Shown: positions 18,598 through 27,974, counted from the first letter of the stretch. The stretch is DNA of 64,000 nt from Acuticoccus yangtzensis (GCF_001927245.1 NZ_MJUX01000001.1:806001-870000), one strand, 5' to 3'. A program made the numbers and translations. The notes: generated by a model from the letters alone, not told the origin.

Positions 18598-20223
18598 TCA
18601 CTTCTTGGGGTAGTGCAGGCGGCCGCTGGAATCCCAGCCGTAGCCCGCCTCTTCCAAGGTGGCGCGCGCGGCCTCCACGTCGAAAGGGATCTCCGGCAGG
18701 TCCTTGTTGTGCCACATGCCGATCTGCTCCGGAACGGGGCCTTCGCCCGCCGGAACCGCAAAGCCGAGCCAGCCTTCGATCGCCGCGCGCTGCTTCGACG
18801 TCGCCTGCCTGAGCGCCTTGCGGAAGGCGGGGTCGGTGAACGGCGCTTTCTGGTTGTTCAGCCAGACCAGCATCGACCCGTGGGACGGGATCTCGAGGAA
18901 GTCGAGGTGGTCGTTCTGCATCGCGAGGTCACTCATCGACGCCACGGGAAGCACCATGCTGGCGATGTCGCCGGTGCCATCCAGCATCGCCGAGCGGATG
19001 GCGTCCGCCTGCCCCAGAGCGAGACGGCGCAGACCGTCATATTCCGGCGCGTGGAAGTGCTCCTTGAAGGCGTCGAGCTGGTGCGTCTCGTTCACCCGCC
19101 AGGAGCGGAACTTGAACGGGCCGCTGCCGATCACCGCATTCTCGGCCACCACGTCACGTGCGATCATGTCGCCGTCATAGTCCGCCCACACGTGCTCGGG
19201 CAGGATGAAAACGTAAGGCAGAACCGTCGTCACGAACGACGCATCCGGCGTCTTCAGGCTGACGTTGAAGGTGAGGTCGTCCACCTTCTCCGCCCCGGCG
19301 AGGTTGCCGATGCGCGAGGACATCGCCGGCGGCTGCAGCTCCACGATGGTGTTGATCGTGAACACCGCGTCGTCCGCGCTGACGGGCTCGCCGTCGTGGA
19401 AGGTCATCCCCTCGCGCAGGGTGATCTTCACCGTTTGCGGGTCGGTGAACTCCCAGGCGCTGGCGGCCCAGGGCACCGTGTCACCGTCGCTGTTGTTCTT
19501 GGCGAAGGTGTCGTAGACGAAGCGGATCCAGCCCACCGCGCCCTCTTCGGCGAGCGGGTTGTAGGTCGTCACGTCCTCATAATGAGCCCAGTCGAGGATG
19601 CGGTCGTCGGTCAGCGGGCGGGCGGACAGCCACGGATCGACCAGCCCTTCGTGCGCGGCCACCGGCGCAGGGCTCGTCACGTTCTCCCATTTGTCGCTGT
19701 TCCAGAGGATGCCGTAGACGGTGTTCGTCGCCGGCCACCAGGGCATCGTGTCGTAGAAATATTGCTGCGCGTCGTGGACGACCTTCAGGCGCTCCACCGG
19801 GTCGACGATCTCGCGCTGGCGCTGGACGATTTCGGTATAGGCCTCGTCGCACCACTTGGCGCCGTTGCGGCGCGCCCCGCAGGCGCCCAGATCGTGCAGC
19901 CAATAGGTCGGGTCCACGCGGTCCGGGTCGGCACCGACGGTGAAGACGGCCATGTCCTCCAACCCGCCGCCGACGATGATGTTGGAGATGAAGCTGCTGA
20001 ACTGCACCGGCTGCATCTGGAAGCTGAGGCCGAGCTTGGCCCACTCCTCCGACATCACGCGGGCGGATTGCTCGTACATCGGCCCCATGTCGGTGGCGTA
20101 GTAGGCGATCTGGAGTTCGGGAACCGGCTCGCCCAGGTCCTGGGCCATGGCGGAGCCGCAAAGCGCGAAAAGTCCGGCCGGCAGCCACAAGGGCGCAGCC
20201 AGCCGTCTGACGGCGGTTGTCAT
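18598..20223 (-). CDS. Family 5 (peptide-type) substrate-binding protein, apparently circularly permuted
   Basis: Periplasmic receptor of the Dpp-like importer, 541 aa, with signal peptide (LPAGLFALCGSAMAQ). Segment order is unusual. Residues about 36-190 (LQIAYYATDMG, then EWAKLGLSFQMQPVQ, ADPDRVDPTYWL, VDPVERLKVVHDAQQYFYDT) are what SBP_bac_5 proteins normally carry after the hinge, at their C-terminus. The normal N-terminal part comes next: TTYNPLAEEG, then VKITLREGMTFHDGEPVSAD near 265 and SGPFKFRSW near 365. The protein ends at RATLEEAGYGWDSSGRLHYP, the point where ordinary members continue into the part found here at the front. The order is therefore CB-AB rather than AB-CB, a circular permutation, with a new N-terminal secretion signal. 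Nothing suggests frameshift or truncation. Confidence 0.88.
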   Translation of the reverse strand: MTTAVRRLAAPLWLPAGLFALCGSAMAQDLGEPVPELQIAYYATDMGPMYEQSARVMSEEWAKLGLSFQMQPVQFSSFISNIIVGGGLEDMAVFTVGADPDRVDPTYWLHDLGACGARRNGAKWCDEAYTEIVQRQREIVDPVERLKVVHDAQQYFYDTMPWWPATNTVYGILWNSDKWENVTSPAPVAAHEGLVDPWLSARPLTDDRILDWAHYEDVTTYNPLAEEGAVGWIRFVYDTFAKNNSDGDTVPWAASAWEFTDPQTVKITLREGMTFHDGEPVSADDAVFTINTIVELQPPAMSSRIGNLAGAEKVDDLTFNVSLKTPDASFVTTVLPYVFILPEHVWADYDGDMIARDVVAENAVIGSGPFKFRSWRVNETHQLDAFKEHFHAPEYDGLRRLALGQADAIRSAMLDGTGDIASMVLPVASMSDLAMQNDHLDFLEIPSHGSMLVWLNNQKAPFTDPAFRKALRQATSKQRAAIEGWLGFAVPAGEGPVPEQIGMWHNKDLPEIPFDVEAARATLEEAGYGWDSSGRLHYPKK

Positions 20224-20311
20224 CGTCGTTCCTCCCTTCCGGCCCGCGTTTTCATGCGACGGAGGCGCCGATCTTCCGACCAGTCTTCTTTTCCGTCGCC
20301 TGGGCCGTGCC

Positions 20312-20384
20312 CGTCAAAAGTGTATACGAAAACTTTCTCTGTCAATAGAATCCGCTTGCCAAGCGGGGCAATTCGTCAAAAGTG
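20312..20384. promoter_or_regulatory. Divergent promoter region with repeated CGTCAAAAGTG site
   Basis: The 11-mer CGTCAAAAGTG occurs at 20312-20322 and 20374-20384, same orientation, in the 245-nt gap between the leftward importer and rightward FAH-type genes. On the minus strand TTGACA (complement of 20340-20345) is followed after 15 nt by TACACT, a plausible promoter for the binding-protein gene that overlaps the first copy. The repeat is a candidate regulator site, possibly for the local GntR protein. Confidence 0.45.
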
Positions 20385-20468
20385 AGTGCAGTTACTGGCC
20401 GCACGGAGAGAGGCAAAGCCCAAGAGGCAGCCCGGCGGACGGCCTGAGCGAACGGCAGGGAGGGCCGG

Positions 20469-21731
20469 TTGAGACGTTCTTGGGTGGGCGGCGCCAACGC
20501 CGCCGAAACGGATTTTCCGTTGGCGAACCTGCCCTTCGGGGTGTTCTCCACCACCGCGGAGGGACCGCGCTGCGGCGTTGCCATCGGCGATCACGTGGCC
20601 GACCTCGCCGCCCTGGCAGCGGCCGGCCTGCTGCCGGGCGACTGCGGCTTCGACGCGCCGGCGCTGAACACCTTCATGGCGCTCGGCCCGGCGCGCTGGG
20701 ACGAGGTGCGCACCCGCCTCACCGCGCTCCTCGCCGAAGACGGCGACGGCGCCCTTCGAGGCGATGCCGCGCTGTGCGGCCGCGCCTTGGTGCCGCTCGC
20801 CGAGGTGGCGATGCACCTCCCCTTCCGCGTCACCGGCTACACGGACTTTTACGCAGGCCGCCAGCACGCCTTCAATTCCGGCTCCATCCTGCGCGGGCCG
20901 GACAATGCGCTGACGCCGAACTGGCCGCACATGCCGATTGCCTACAATGGGCGGACCTCCACCGTGGTGGTGTCCGGCACGCCGGTGCGCCGCCCGCTCG
21001 GCCAGGTGATGGGGCCGGACGGTGACGGCCCCGTCCTGTCGCCCTCGCGGCGGCTCGATATCGAGGTGGAATTCGGCGCCGTCGTCGGCGTGCCGACGCG
21101 CATGGGCGACACGCTCACCGTGGCCGAGGCGTGGGAGAACATCTTCGGGTTCGTCCTCCTGAACGACTGGTCCGCGCGTGACATCCAGCGCTGGGAGGGC
21201 CAGCCGCTCGGCCCCTTCCAGGCGAAGGCCTTCGCCACCACGATCAGCCCGTGGGTCGTCACCCGCGCCGCGCTGGAGCCGTTCCGCACCAAGGGCTGGC
21301 CGCGCGACAAGGCGCTGCTCCCCTACCTCGACGAGCCGGCCGACTACTTCTTCGACCTCACGCTCGAAACGCATCTCTGCCCCAAGGGCGGCGCCGCAAC
21401 CCGCATCGTCTCCACCAACACGCGCCACCTCTACTACAGCGCGCCGCAGCTCCTCACCCACCACGCCTTGTGCGGCTGCGCGATGAACGCCGGCGATCTC
21501 CTCGGCTCCGGCACCATCTCCGGGCCCGAGAAGTCGAGCTTCGGCTGCCTGCTCGAGCAGACATGGGGCGGGCGTGACCCGGTCCCGCTGGACGGTGGCG
21601 AACGGTTGTTCCTGGAGGACGGCGACACCGTCACCATGACCGGCTGGGGCCAGGGCGAAGACTACCGGATCGGATTCGGCCGCTGCGATGGCGAGATCTT
21701 GCCCGCACGGCCCAACGTTGGGGCAAATTGA
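20469..21731 (+). CDS. Fumarylacetoacetase-like hydrolase
   Basis: A 420-residue protein matching fumarylacetoacetase, which cleaves a beta-diketone C-C bond in tyrosine/homogentisate breakdown. Family marks: N-terminal FAA domain with LPFGVFST, then FRVTGYTDFYAGRQHAFNSG (metal-site Asp and catalytic His around residues 120-135), DIEVEFGAVVG, NDWSARDIQRWEGQPLGPFQ, and GSGTISGPEKSSFGCLLE near 345. The start is a TTG at 20469 with AGGGAGGG immediately upstream; a GTG at 20484 lacks such a site. It runs into the next FAH-family gene with TGATG overlap. No homogentisate dioxygenase is present here, so the substrate may be another acylpyruvate. Confidence 0.92.
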   Translation: MRRSWVGGANAAETDFPLANLPFGVFSTTAEGPRCGVAIGDHVADLAALAAAGLLPGDCGFDAPALNTFMALGPARWDEVRTRLTALLAEDGDGALRGDAALCGRALVPLAEVAMHLPFRVTGYTDFYAGRQHAFNSGSILRGPDNALTPNWPHMPIAYNGRTSTVVVSGTPVRRPLGQVMGPDGDGPVLSPSRRLDIEVEFGAVVGVPTRMGDTLTVAEAWENIFGFVLLNDWSARDIQRWEGQPLGPFQAKAFATTISPWVVTRAALEPFRTKGWPRDKALLPYLDEPADYFFDLTLETHLCPKGGAATRIVSTNTRHLYYSAPQLLTHHALCGCAMNAGDLLGSGTISGPEKSSFGCLLEQTWGGRDPVPLDGGERLFLEDGDTVTMTGWGQGEDYRIGFGRCDGEILPARPNVGAN

Positions 21732-22585
21732 TGAAACTCTGCCGATATGACGACAACCGCCTCGGCGTGGTGCGCGGCGACATGGTCCACGATGTCAGCG
21801 CCGTCTTGGACACGCTGCCCGCCGTGCGCTACCCGCTGCCGGACCATGACCCGCTGATCGCCGCCCTCCCGACGCTGCGCGACCGGATCGACGCGCTCGC
21901 CGACGCGGCGGTGCCGGTGCCGCTCGCCGGCGTCCACCTGCTGCCGCCGGTCGCCTCGCCACGCAAGATCATCGGCGCCCCGGTCAACTACCGCCTCCAC
22001 CATGACGAGGCGCTGGCGGACCCCACGATCCACCACCAGACCAACATCATGCCGATCGACAAGGCGGGCCTCTTCCTGAAGGCCACCAGCTCGCTGATCG
22101 GCGCCTCGTCGCCCGTGGTGCTGCGCCATCCGGACAAGCGCAACGACCACGAGATCGAGCTCGTCGTGGTGATCGGCCGCCGCGCCGACCGCGTCACGCA
22201 GGCCGATGCGCTGGACTATGTGGCGGGCTACGCCATCGGCCTCGACATGACCGTGCGCGGTACCGAGGAGCGCAGCATGCGAAAGTCCATCGACACCTAC
22301 ACGGTGCTGGGACCGTGGATGGTGACGGCGGACGAACTCACCGACCCCTCCGCGCTGACGATGGAACTCACCATCAACGGCTCTACACGGCAGAAGGCGA
22401 CCACCGCCGACATCCTGCGCGACGTGCCGACCCTGATCGAGCGCGCCTCGTCGTTCTACACGCTGATGCCGGGCGACCTCATCTATACCGGCACGCCGGA
22501 AGGGGTCAGCGCGGTTCAGGCCGGGGACGTGATGGTGTGTTCGATCGAGGCGATCGGCACCATGCAGGTCGCCGTCACCGTCTGA
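21731..22585 (+). CDS. FAH-superfamily hydrolase (acylpyruvase / hydratase-decarboxylase type)
   Basis: A 284-residue single-domain member of the fumarylacetoacetate hydrolase fold. Visible blocks are SPRKIIGAPVNYRLH (residues 78-92), FLKATSSLIGASSPV, HEIELVVVIGRRA (metal-binding Glu pair), GLDMTVRGTEERSMRKS, and GDLIYTGTPEGVSAV. Such enzymes cleave acylpyruvates or hydrate/decarboxylate 2-oxo-acids in meta-cleavage pathways. Translation is coupled to the preceding fumarylacetoacetase-like gene through a one-base overlap, so the two probably act on consecutive intermediates. It converges on the antiporter gene. Confidence 0.92.
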   Translation: MKLCRYDDNRLGVVRGDMVHDVSAVLDTLPAVRYPLPDHDPLIAALPTLRDRIDALADAAVPVPLAGVHLLPPVASPRKIIGAPVNYRLHHDEALADPTIHHQTNIMPIDKAGLFLKATSSLIGASSPVVLRHPDKRNDHEIELVVVIGRRADRVTQADALDYVAGYAIGLDMTVRGTEERSMRKSIDTYTVLGPWMVTADELTDPSALTMELTINGSTRQKATTADILRDVPTLIERASSFYTLMPGDLIYTGTPEGVSAVQAGDVMVCSIEAIGTMQVAVTV

Positions 22586-22640
22586 GAGCGGGCGTCCTTC
22601 GGCGGCGCCCGGTGCTGGCGAAGGGGGTGGACGGCGCGGC

Positions 22641-25127
22641 CTAAAGCTTCGTCAGCACCTCGCCCCGGCGTTCGGCGCTCGTCCTGACTGCGTCGCGCAC
22701 CGCGGGGCTGCGGTCGAGCAGGCGCCGGAACCTCGCCTCGTCGAGCACCAGCAGCGTCGACAGCGTCATCGACCGCGCTTCCGCACGCAGCGGGCGCTGT
22801 TCCAGAATGGAGAGCTGACCGAACATCTCGCCCGGTCCCAGCCGCCACGTCTGACCCGCCCGCTCCAGCTCCACAGCGCCCGACGCGATGAAGTAGACGC
22901 TCTTCGCCACCGTGTTCTTGGCGATGATCACGTCACCGATATTGGCATATTGGGTGATGAGGTTCTGGCCGAGCCGGCGGCGGGTCGGCTCGTCGAGATC
23001 GGCGAACAGGGGGAACTGCTGCACCAGCTCGGCGCGCTGCAGCACGAGGTCCAGCCGCGGGCGCCGTTCGGCCGCGGCGCGCCGGGCGGAGATCCCCTCC
23101 ATCAGCGCCGTGTGAAGCTCCGCGCCGATCAACCCGTCATCGCGCATCGCCTGATATTCCCGCTCCTCCAACCGCACCGCGGTGCGGCGGATGAAGCGTC
23201 GCTCCATCTCCTCGGCATAGCCCGGATATTGCAGCCGCAGCCCATCCAGCGCGGTTTCGACATTTTCCACACGCCGCGCCACGAGATCGTGCAGCAGCTC
23301 GGCCACCCGGCGGCCGTGAATGCGGCGGATGCGCCCGTCGATGAAGCCGTCGAGATCGCGCAGGATGAGGCGATGGGACAGGAGCGCCTCGAACCGGTCC
23401 GCCGTCATCCGCCCCAGCGGCCCGGCAATGCCGAGCCGGTTCTGCAGGTCCGCGGCCCATTGGAAGGAGCGGCCATAGGCGAGACTCTCGCGCGCCGCCC
23501 GCTCATACTGCGCCCGCCCGCCCCGCGCCGCCTCGATCAGCCGGTCCGCGTCGGACAGCATCGTTTCGGACAGCCGCGCCGAAATCATCCGCTCGTGCAT
23601 GCGGGCGATGATGGTGTCGCGCTCCGCACCCGCGACGGCGATCAGCCCCAGGGTGATGAGATCGCGGTCGAGAAGGTCTTCGTGGTCCTCCGCCTCCTTC
23701 ACGGCGCGGTCCAGCCGCTCGGCGAACCGCTTCGCCTCGGATCGCACGATGGTCTGCGTCAGCTCGTAATTCTCGGTCGACCGCGCCACGTCCTCGCGCA
23801 CGCTCTGCAGCGCCACGGCGACCACCTGGCGCGACAACGCCTCGTCGATCGGCGACAAGCGGTCGAGGCCCAGCCGGCCGATGACCCAGCGCAGCGTGGT
23901 CCCCTGGACGATGAGCGTGAAGAGAACGAACCCGGTGGCGAGGATGCCCACCACGCGCTTCGTCTCCACCGGCACGCGGATGCTCTCCGTCACCGCCAAT
24001 GCCAGCGCCAGGGTGACCGCCCCGCGCAGCCCGCCCCACAGGATCGCCGCGCGGTAGGCCCCGCCCACCACCGGCGAAACCTTCAACCGCGACAACAGCG
24101 GCAGAAGCCCGAACAGGATGACCACCCGCGCCAGGATCGCGGCGACCACCACGACGCCGGTGAGGGCGAGGTCGTGAAGGGTCACACCCTCGAGAAGGCG
24201 GGGGATGAGGAGCGCTGCGAGAATGAAGATGAGCGCCCCCGCCCAGTGGGCGAGCAGGCTCCAGATCTCGCGCATGTTCGCCCAGGCCTGGGGCGGCAGG
24301 CGGCCCGGCGCGGTCACATTCAGCGTCAACCCCGCCGCCACCACGGCGATGACGCCGGACGCGCCGATCATCTGCTCGGCGACGATATACGCAAGATAAG
24401 GAAGCGCCACCGAGATGGAGATCTGCGCCAATTCGTAACGCGCGAAAACCGCCATCACCGCCACCGCGAGGCGGGCCAGAACCAGCCCCGTCGCCGCACC
24501 GCCGACGATCAGCACCGGGAACTGCCCCAGCGCGCTGAGCAGCGACGGGTTCGGGATCCCCATCATGACGAAGCTCATGAAGAGGCCGAAGAGGGCGATC
24601 GCGGCCGCGTCGTTGAGAAGGCTCTCCCCCTCGATGATGCGCGCCAGCCGCTGCGGCGCTGAGATCGAGCGGAAGATCGTCACCACCGCCGAAGGGTCCG
24701 TGGTCGACACGATGGAGCCGACCAGAAGACACGCGGCGAGCGGCAGCGCCCCGGTGAGGAAGAGGCCGTATCCCACCGAAAGCGTCGCCACCACCACCGC
24801 GACGACGGCGAGCACCAGGATCGGCACCCAATCGTCCAGCATCCGCCGCACGTCGATGCCGAGCATGGCTTGAAAGAGCAGCGTCGGCAGGAAGACGTAG
24901 AGGAAGACGTTGGAGCGGATCGGGAAATCCAGGATCGCTTCGGCGACGGGGTTGAAGGCGTCCGTCAAGTCGGTGCGCAGCAGGAAGGTGGCCCCGAGCG
25001 CGATGAGGATGCCGAGCCCCGCCAGGATCACCGTGTAGGGAAGCCGCAACCGCGCCGCGAGCGGTTCCGCCGCCCCGATGACGAGGAAGAGCGAGGCGAT
25101 GACGGCAGTGACGACGATGATGTCCAT
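22641..25127 (-). CDS. CPA1-type Na+/H+ antiporter with C-terminal cyclic-nucleotide-binding-like domain
   Basis: About 828 residues. The N-terminal half is a 12-13 span sodium/proton exchanger with the ion-site helix GSIVSTTDPSAVVTIF and the IEGESLLNDAAAIALF motif. The middle (about 400-690) is a long charged helical cytosolic region. The C-terminal 120 residues form a cNMP-type beta-roll, starting near PLFADLDEPTRRRLGQNL and including YFIASGAVELERAGQTWRLG, GPGEMFGQLSILEQRPLRAE. The architecture resembles NhaP-like exchangers with a regulatory roll. ATG 25127 is favoured because membrane sequence follows directly; a start at 25172 is possible. Exports Na+ (or K+) against protons; isolated gene. 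Confidence 0.92.
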   Translation of the reverse strand: MDIIVVTAVIASLFLVIGAAEPLAARLRLPYTVILAGLGILIALGATFLLRTDLTDAFNPVAEAILDFPIRSNVFLYVFLPTLLFQAMLGIDVRRMLDDWVPILVLAVVAVVVATLSVGYGLFLTGALPLAACLLVGSIVSTTDPSAVVTIFRSISAPQRLARIIEGESLLNDAAAIALFGLFMSFVMMGIPNPSLLSALGQFPVLIVGGAATGLVLARLAVAVMAVFARYELAQISISVALPYLAYIVAEQMIGASGVIAVVAAGLTLNVTAPGRLPPQAWANMREIWSLLAHWAGALIFILAALLIPRLLEGVTLHDLALTGVVVVAAILARVVILFGLLPLLSRLKVSPVVGGAYRAAILWGGLRGAVTLALALAVTESIRVPVETKRVVGILATGFVLFTLIVQGTTLRWVIGRLGLDRLSPIDEALSRQVVAVALQSVREDVARSTENYELTQTIVRSEAKRFAERLDRAVKEAEDHEDLLDRDLITLGLIAVAGAERDTIIARMHERMISARLSETMLSDADRLIEAARGGRAQYERAARESLAYGRSFQWAADLQNRLGIAGPLGRMTADRFEALLSHRLILRDLDGFIDGRIRRIHGRRVAELLHDLVARRVENVETALDGLRLQYPGYAEEMERRFIRRTAVRLEEREYQAMRDDGLIGAELHTALMEGISARRAAAERRPRLDLVLQRAELVQQFPLFADLDEPTRRRLGQNLITQYANIGDVIIAKNTVAKSVYFIASGAVELERAGQTWRLGPGEMFGQLSILEQRPLRAEARSMTLSTLLVLDEARFRRLLDRSPAVRDAVRTSAERRGEVLTKL

Positions 25128-25298
25128 GAACGGGTAGCGGCCTAGCGTCCGGGGGGAAAGCCCGTTCAGCATGGCATCATTCGCCCGATTTCACAGCACT
25201 CATCGGCGCTTGGCCGCTACCGCGCCATGTCGCAGGCGCCCGCTCCCGGCGGACGATCCGCACCGCCTCACCGTCTTATGCGGCCGTCGCCGCCTTGC

Positions 25299-25745
25299 TC
25301 ACCGGGCCGGCGCCGCGCTGCCGTCGGCCGCGAAGCTCGCAAGGTAGGCGACGAGATTGTCGACATCGGCCGGGCGCAGCGGGCCGGGCGACGTCATCCG
25401 CGTGCCCCGCGCAACGCCCTGCGGATTGGCGACGAAGGCGGCGATGGTATCGTGGTCCCACACGATCGCCGCCGCCTTCAGCGCGGGCGAATAGGTGTAG
25501 CCGGGGGCGGTGCCGCTGGTGCGGCCGACAACCCCGTTCAGCTCCGGGCCGACGAGGTTGCGCGCCTTCGGGCCCACCTGGTGGCAGCTCTGGCAGCGGG
25601 CGAACACCCGCTTGCCCGCCGCGGGATCGCCGTCCGCCACCGCCGTGCCGGCGAAGATCAGCGGCGCCAGAAGCAGCGCCGCGAGGCAGAAGGCCGCACG
25701 GCGCCGTTCGCGCGGCGAGCGCCGCGCGTCGATCTCGTTCATCAT
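25299..25745 (-). CDS. Periplasmic c-type cytochrome (class I)
   Basis: About 148 residues with an N-terminal signal (AAFCLAALLLAPLIFAGTAVA), haem motif CQSCH in the mature part and an axial methionine in RGTRMTSPG; GPELNGVVGRTSG and VDNLVAYLAS are typical of c550/c2-like cytochromes. ATG 25745 has AAGGGG upstream. It lies 13 nt after the molybdenum subunit gene on the same strand, so it is the likely electron acceptor for that enzyme in the periplasm. Confidence 0.93.
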   Translation of the reverse strand: MMNEIDARRSPRERRRAAFCLAALLLAPLIFAGTAVADGDPAAGKRVFARCQSCHQVGPKARNLVGPELNGVVGRTSGTAPGYTYSPALKAAAIVWDHDTIAAFVANPQGVARGTRMTSPGPLRPADVDNLVAYLASFAADGSAAPAR

Positions 25746-25758
25746 TGGTTTGAACCCC

Positions 25759-27966
25759 TTAGGCGCCGGATAGGGCAGTGTTGGCGAGAGGCAGGCTCCG
25801 GACACGGGTCCCGGTCAGCGCGGCGACGGCGTTCACCACCGCCCCCGGCACGCCCGGAAGGCCCGGCTCGCCGACGCCGCCCATCGGCGCCCCGCTCTCG
25901 ACGATGGAGACGGTGACGGCGGGCATCATCTCCCGCCGCAGCACCTGATAGGTGTCATAGTTGGCGTCCCGCCGCTGGCCGTTCTCGTAAACCGCCTGCT
26001 CGACCAGCACCGCCGACAGCCCCAGCGCAACCGCCGACTCCACCTGCCGCTTGACGATGGCCGGGTTCACCACGCTGCCGGGGTCGAACGCCACCCACAC
26101 GTGATGCACCTTCGTCGCCCCGTCGGCGATGGACACCTCCGCGATGGTCGCCGTCTCTGACCCGAAGGGCGAGGCCATCGCGACACCGCGCGCCCGCACC
26201 GTGCCGTCCACCGTGTAGGGGCCGCGCTTCCATCCGCCGGAGATCCGCTCGACCTCGTCCAGCAGGGCCAGATGGCGCGGGCTTTGCGCCAGCAGCGCCT
26301 TGCGCAGCGCGAAGGGATCCTGCCCGCCCCCCTCGGCGACCTCGTCGAGGAAGCTTTCATAGAAGCCGTCGTTCATCGAGTGGCCGACCGAGCGCCAGAA
26401 GGCGATGTTGACCGGATGCGGCAGCGCCACGCTTTCCATCGCCCGGTTGGCGATCGCGTAGGGCTTTTCGGTGATCCCCTCGACCATGGAGCTGTCCGGC
26501 GCCGCGCCGAAATAGCGGCCCAACGGCCCTTCGCCCACCGTGCGGGCGGTGATGGCGGTCGGCATCCCGTCCGCGCCGATGGCGGCCTTGAAGCGGGTGA
26601 AGGAGAGCGGGCGCATCGCGTCCATCTTGAACTCTTCTTCGCGCGACCAGACGAGCTTCACCGGCCGGCCCGTCGCCTTCGCCAGCGCAATCGCCTGCGG
26701 GAAGGGATTGCCGCTGCCATAGGTGAAGTGCCGGCCGAAGAAGCCGCCCAGCATCGGCTGGTGCAGCGTCACCTTCTCCGGCGCGACACCGCCGGCCTCA
26801 GCGCACAGCTTCAGGAACGCGTCCGGCATCTGGTTGGGCAGCCACACCTCCAGCGTCCCGTCGGCATTGAACCGGGCGATGGCGGACGGCGGCTCGAGCT
26901 GGGCGTGGGCGAGGTAGGGCGCGTCATACTCGGCCTCCACCGTCTTCGCGGCGGCGGCGAAGGCGGCGTCAACGTCACCCTCGGCCTCCACGGACACACC
27001 CTCGGCGGTCGACGCCGCGAGCGCCGCACGCATCGCCGCTGACGAGAAATCCGCCGCGACGGTGTCGATCCCGCTCGGCGCCGGGTCGGACCACGTCACG
27101 TCGAGCGCCTCCACCGCCTTGCGGGCGCGCCACCAGGAATCCGCCGTCACCGCCACGGCGCCCGGCAGCGTGTGGACCGAATGAACGCCCGGCATCGCCT
27201 TCACGTCAGCCGCGTTGGCGAGCGAGAGCGGCTCGGTGCCATAATACGGCGCATGGACGACGGCGGCGAACAGCATCCCGTCCACCACCTGGTCGATGGT
27301 GAACTTGGCGAGGCCGCGGGACTTGTCCGCCACGTCGATCCGCGCGACCGGCTTGCCGATCCACCGGAAGGCGGCCGGATCGCGCAGCGCCACATCCTCG
27401 CGCGGGGTGAGCGCCATCGCCTCCTCGGCAAGGTCGCCATAGGTCAAGGTGCGCCCCGTGGCGGCATGCGTCACCACGCCGTCGCTGGTGGAGAGGGACG
27501 CCGCGTCCACCTCCAGCCGGGCGGCGGCGGCGCGCAGCATCATGTCGCGCGCCGTGGCCCCCAGCCGCCGCACGACCGGGAACGAGCTGCGGGTGGAGAA
27601 GCTGCCGCCGGTGAGGCGCATTCCGTTCACCACCAAATAGTCCGGCCCCGGCGGGGCATAGTCGACGGTGATGCGCGACGGATCCACGTCGAGCTCCTCG
27701 CCGACCGTCTGCGCCATGCCGGTGGCGATCCCCTGCCCGCCCTCCACGAAGGGTGACAGGAAGCGCACCGCATTGTCGGCGCCGATCTCGATGAAGGCGG
27801 CGACGCGGGTGCCGGGGGCGGGAGCCATGGCCGCGGCCCCTTCGCCCGCCCCCGCCGCCTCGGCGAGGACGCGGGCGGGCAGCGCCGCGCCGAGCACGAA
27901 GGCGCCGGATCCGGCGAGGAAGGTGCGGCGCGAAAGGCCGGCGGCGGTGTGCGACGAGGTGGTCAT
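25759..27966 (-). CDS. iorB: Molybdenum-binding subunit of an IorB-type aldehyde/isoquinoline oxidoreductase
   Basis: About 735 residues of the IorB branch of the xanthine oxidase family. The N-terminus has a twin-arginine signal (SRRTFLAGSGAFVLGAALPA), so the holoenzyme is exported folded. Family blocks include YLVVNGMRLTGGSFSTR, YDAPYLAHAQLEPP, LGGFFGRHFTYGSGN, and near the end GGVGEPGLPGVPGAVVNA, which carries the catalytic Glu. The ATG at 27966 has GAGG upstream. It follows the 2Fe-2S subunit closely and precedes a cytochrome c, giving a complete periplasmic hydroxylase-to-cytochrome chain. Substrate could be an aldehyde or an N-heterocycle. Confidence 0.94.
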   Translation of the reverse strand: MTTSSHTAAGLSRRTFLAGSGAFVLGAALPARVLAEAAGAGEGAAAMAPAPGTRVAAFIEIGADNAVRFLSPFVEGGQGIATGMAQTVGEELDVDPSRITVDYAPPGPDYLVVNGMRLTGGSFSTRSSFPVVRRLGATARDMMLRAAAARLEVDAASLSTSDGVVTHAATGRTLTYGDLAEEAMALTPREDVALRDPAAFRWIGKPVARIDVADKSRGLAKFTIDQVVDGMLFAAVVHAPYYGTEPLSLANAADVKAMPGVHSVHTLPGAVAVTADSWWRARKAVEALDVTWSDPAPSGIDTVAADFSSAAMRAALAASTAEGVSVEAEGDVDAAFAAAAKTVEAEYDAPYLAHAQLEPPSAIARFNADGTLEVWLPNQMPDAFLKLCAEAGGVAPEKVTLHQPMLGGFFGRHFTYGSGNPFPQAIALAKATGRPVKLVWSREEEFKMDAMRPLSFTRFKAAIGADGMPTAITARTVGEGPLGRYFGAAPDSSMVEGITEKPYAIANRAMESVALPHPVNIAFWRSVGHSMNDGFYESFLDEVAEGGGQDPFALRKALLAQSPRHLALLDEVERISGGWKRGPYTVDGTVRARGVAMASPFGSETATIAEVSIADGATKVHHVWVAFDPGSVVNPAIVKRQVESAVALGLSAVLVEQAVYENGQRRDANYDTYQVLRREMMPAVTVSIVESGAPMGGVGEPGLPGVPGAVVNAVAALTGTRVRSLPLANTALSGA

Positions 27967-27974
27967 GGCGCGCC

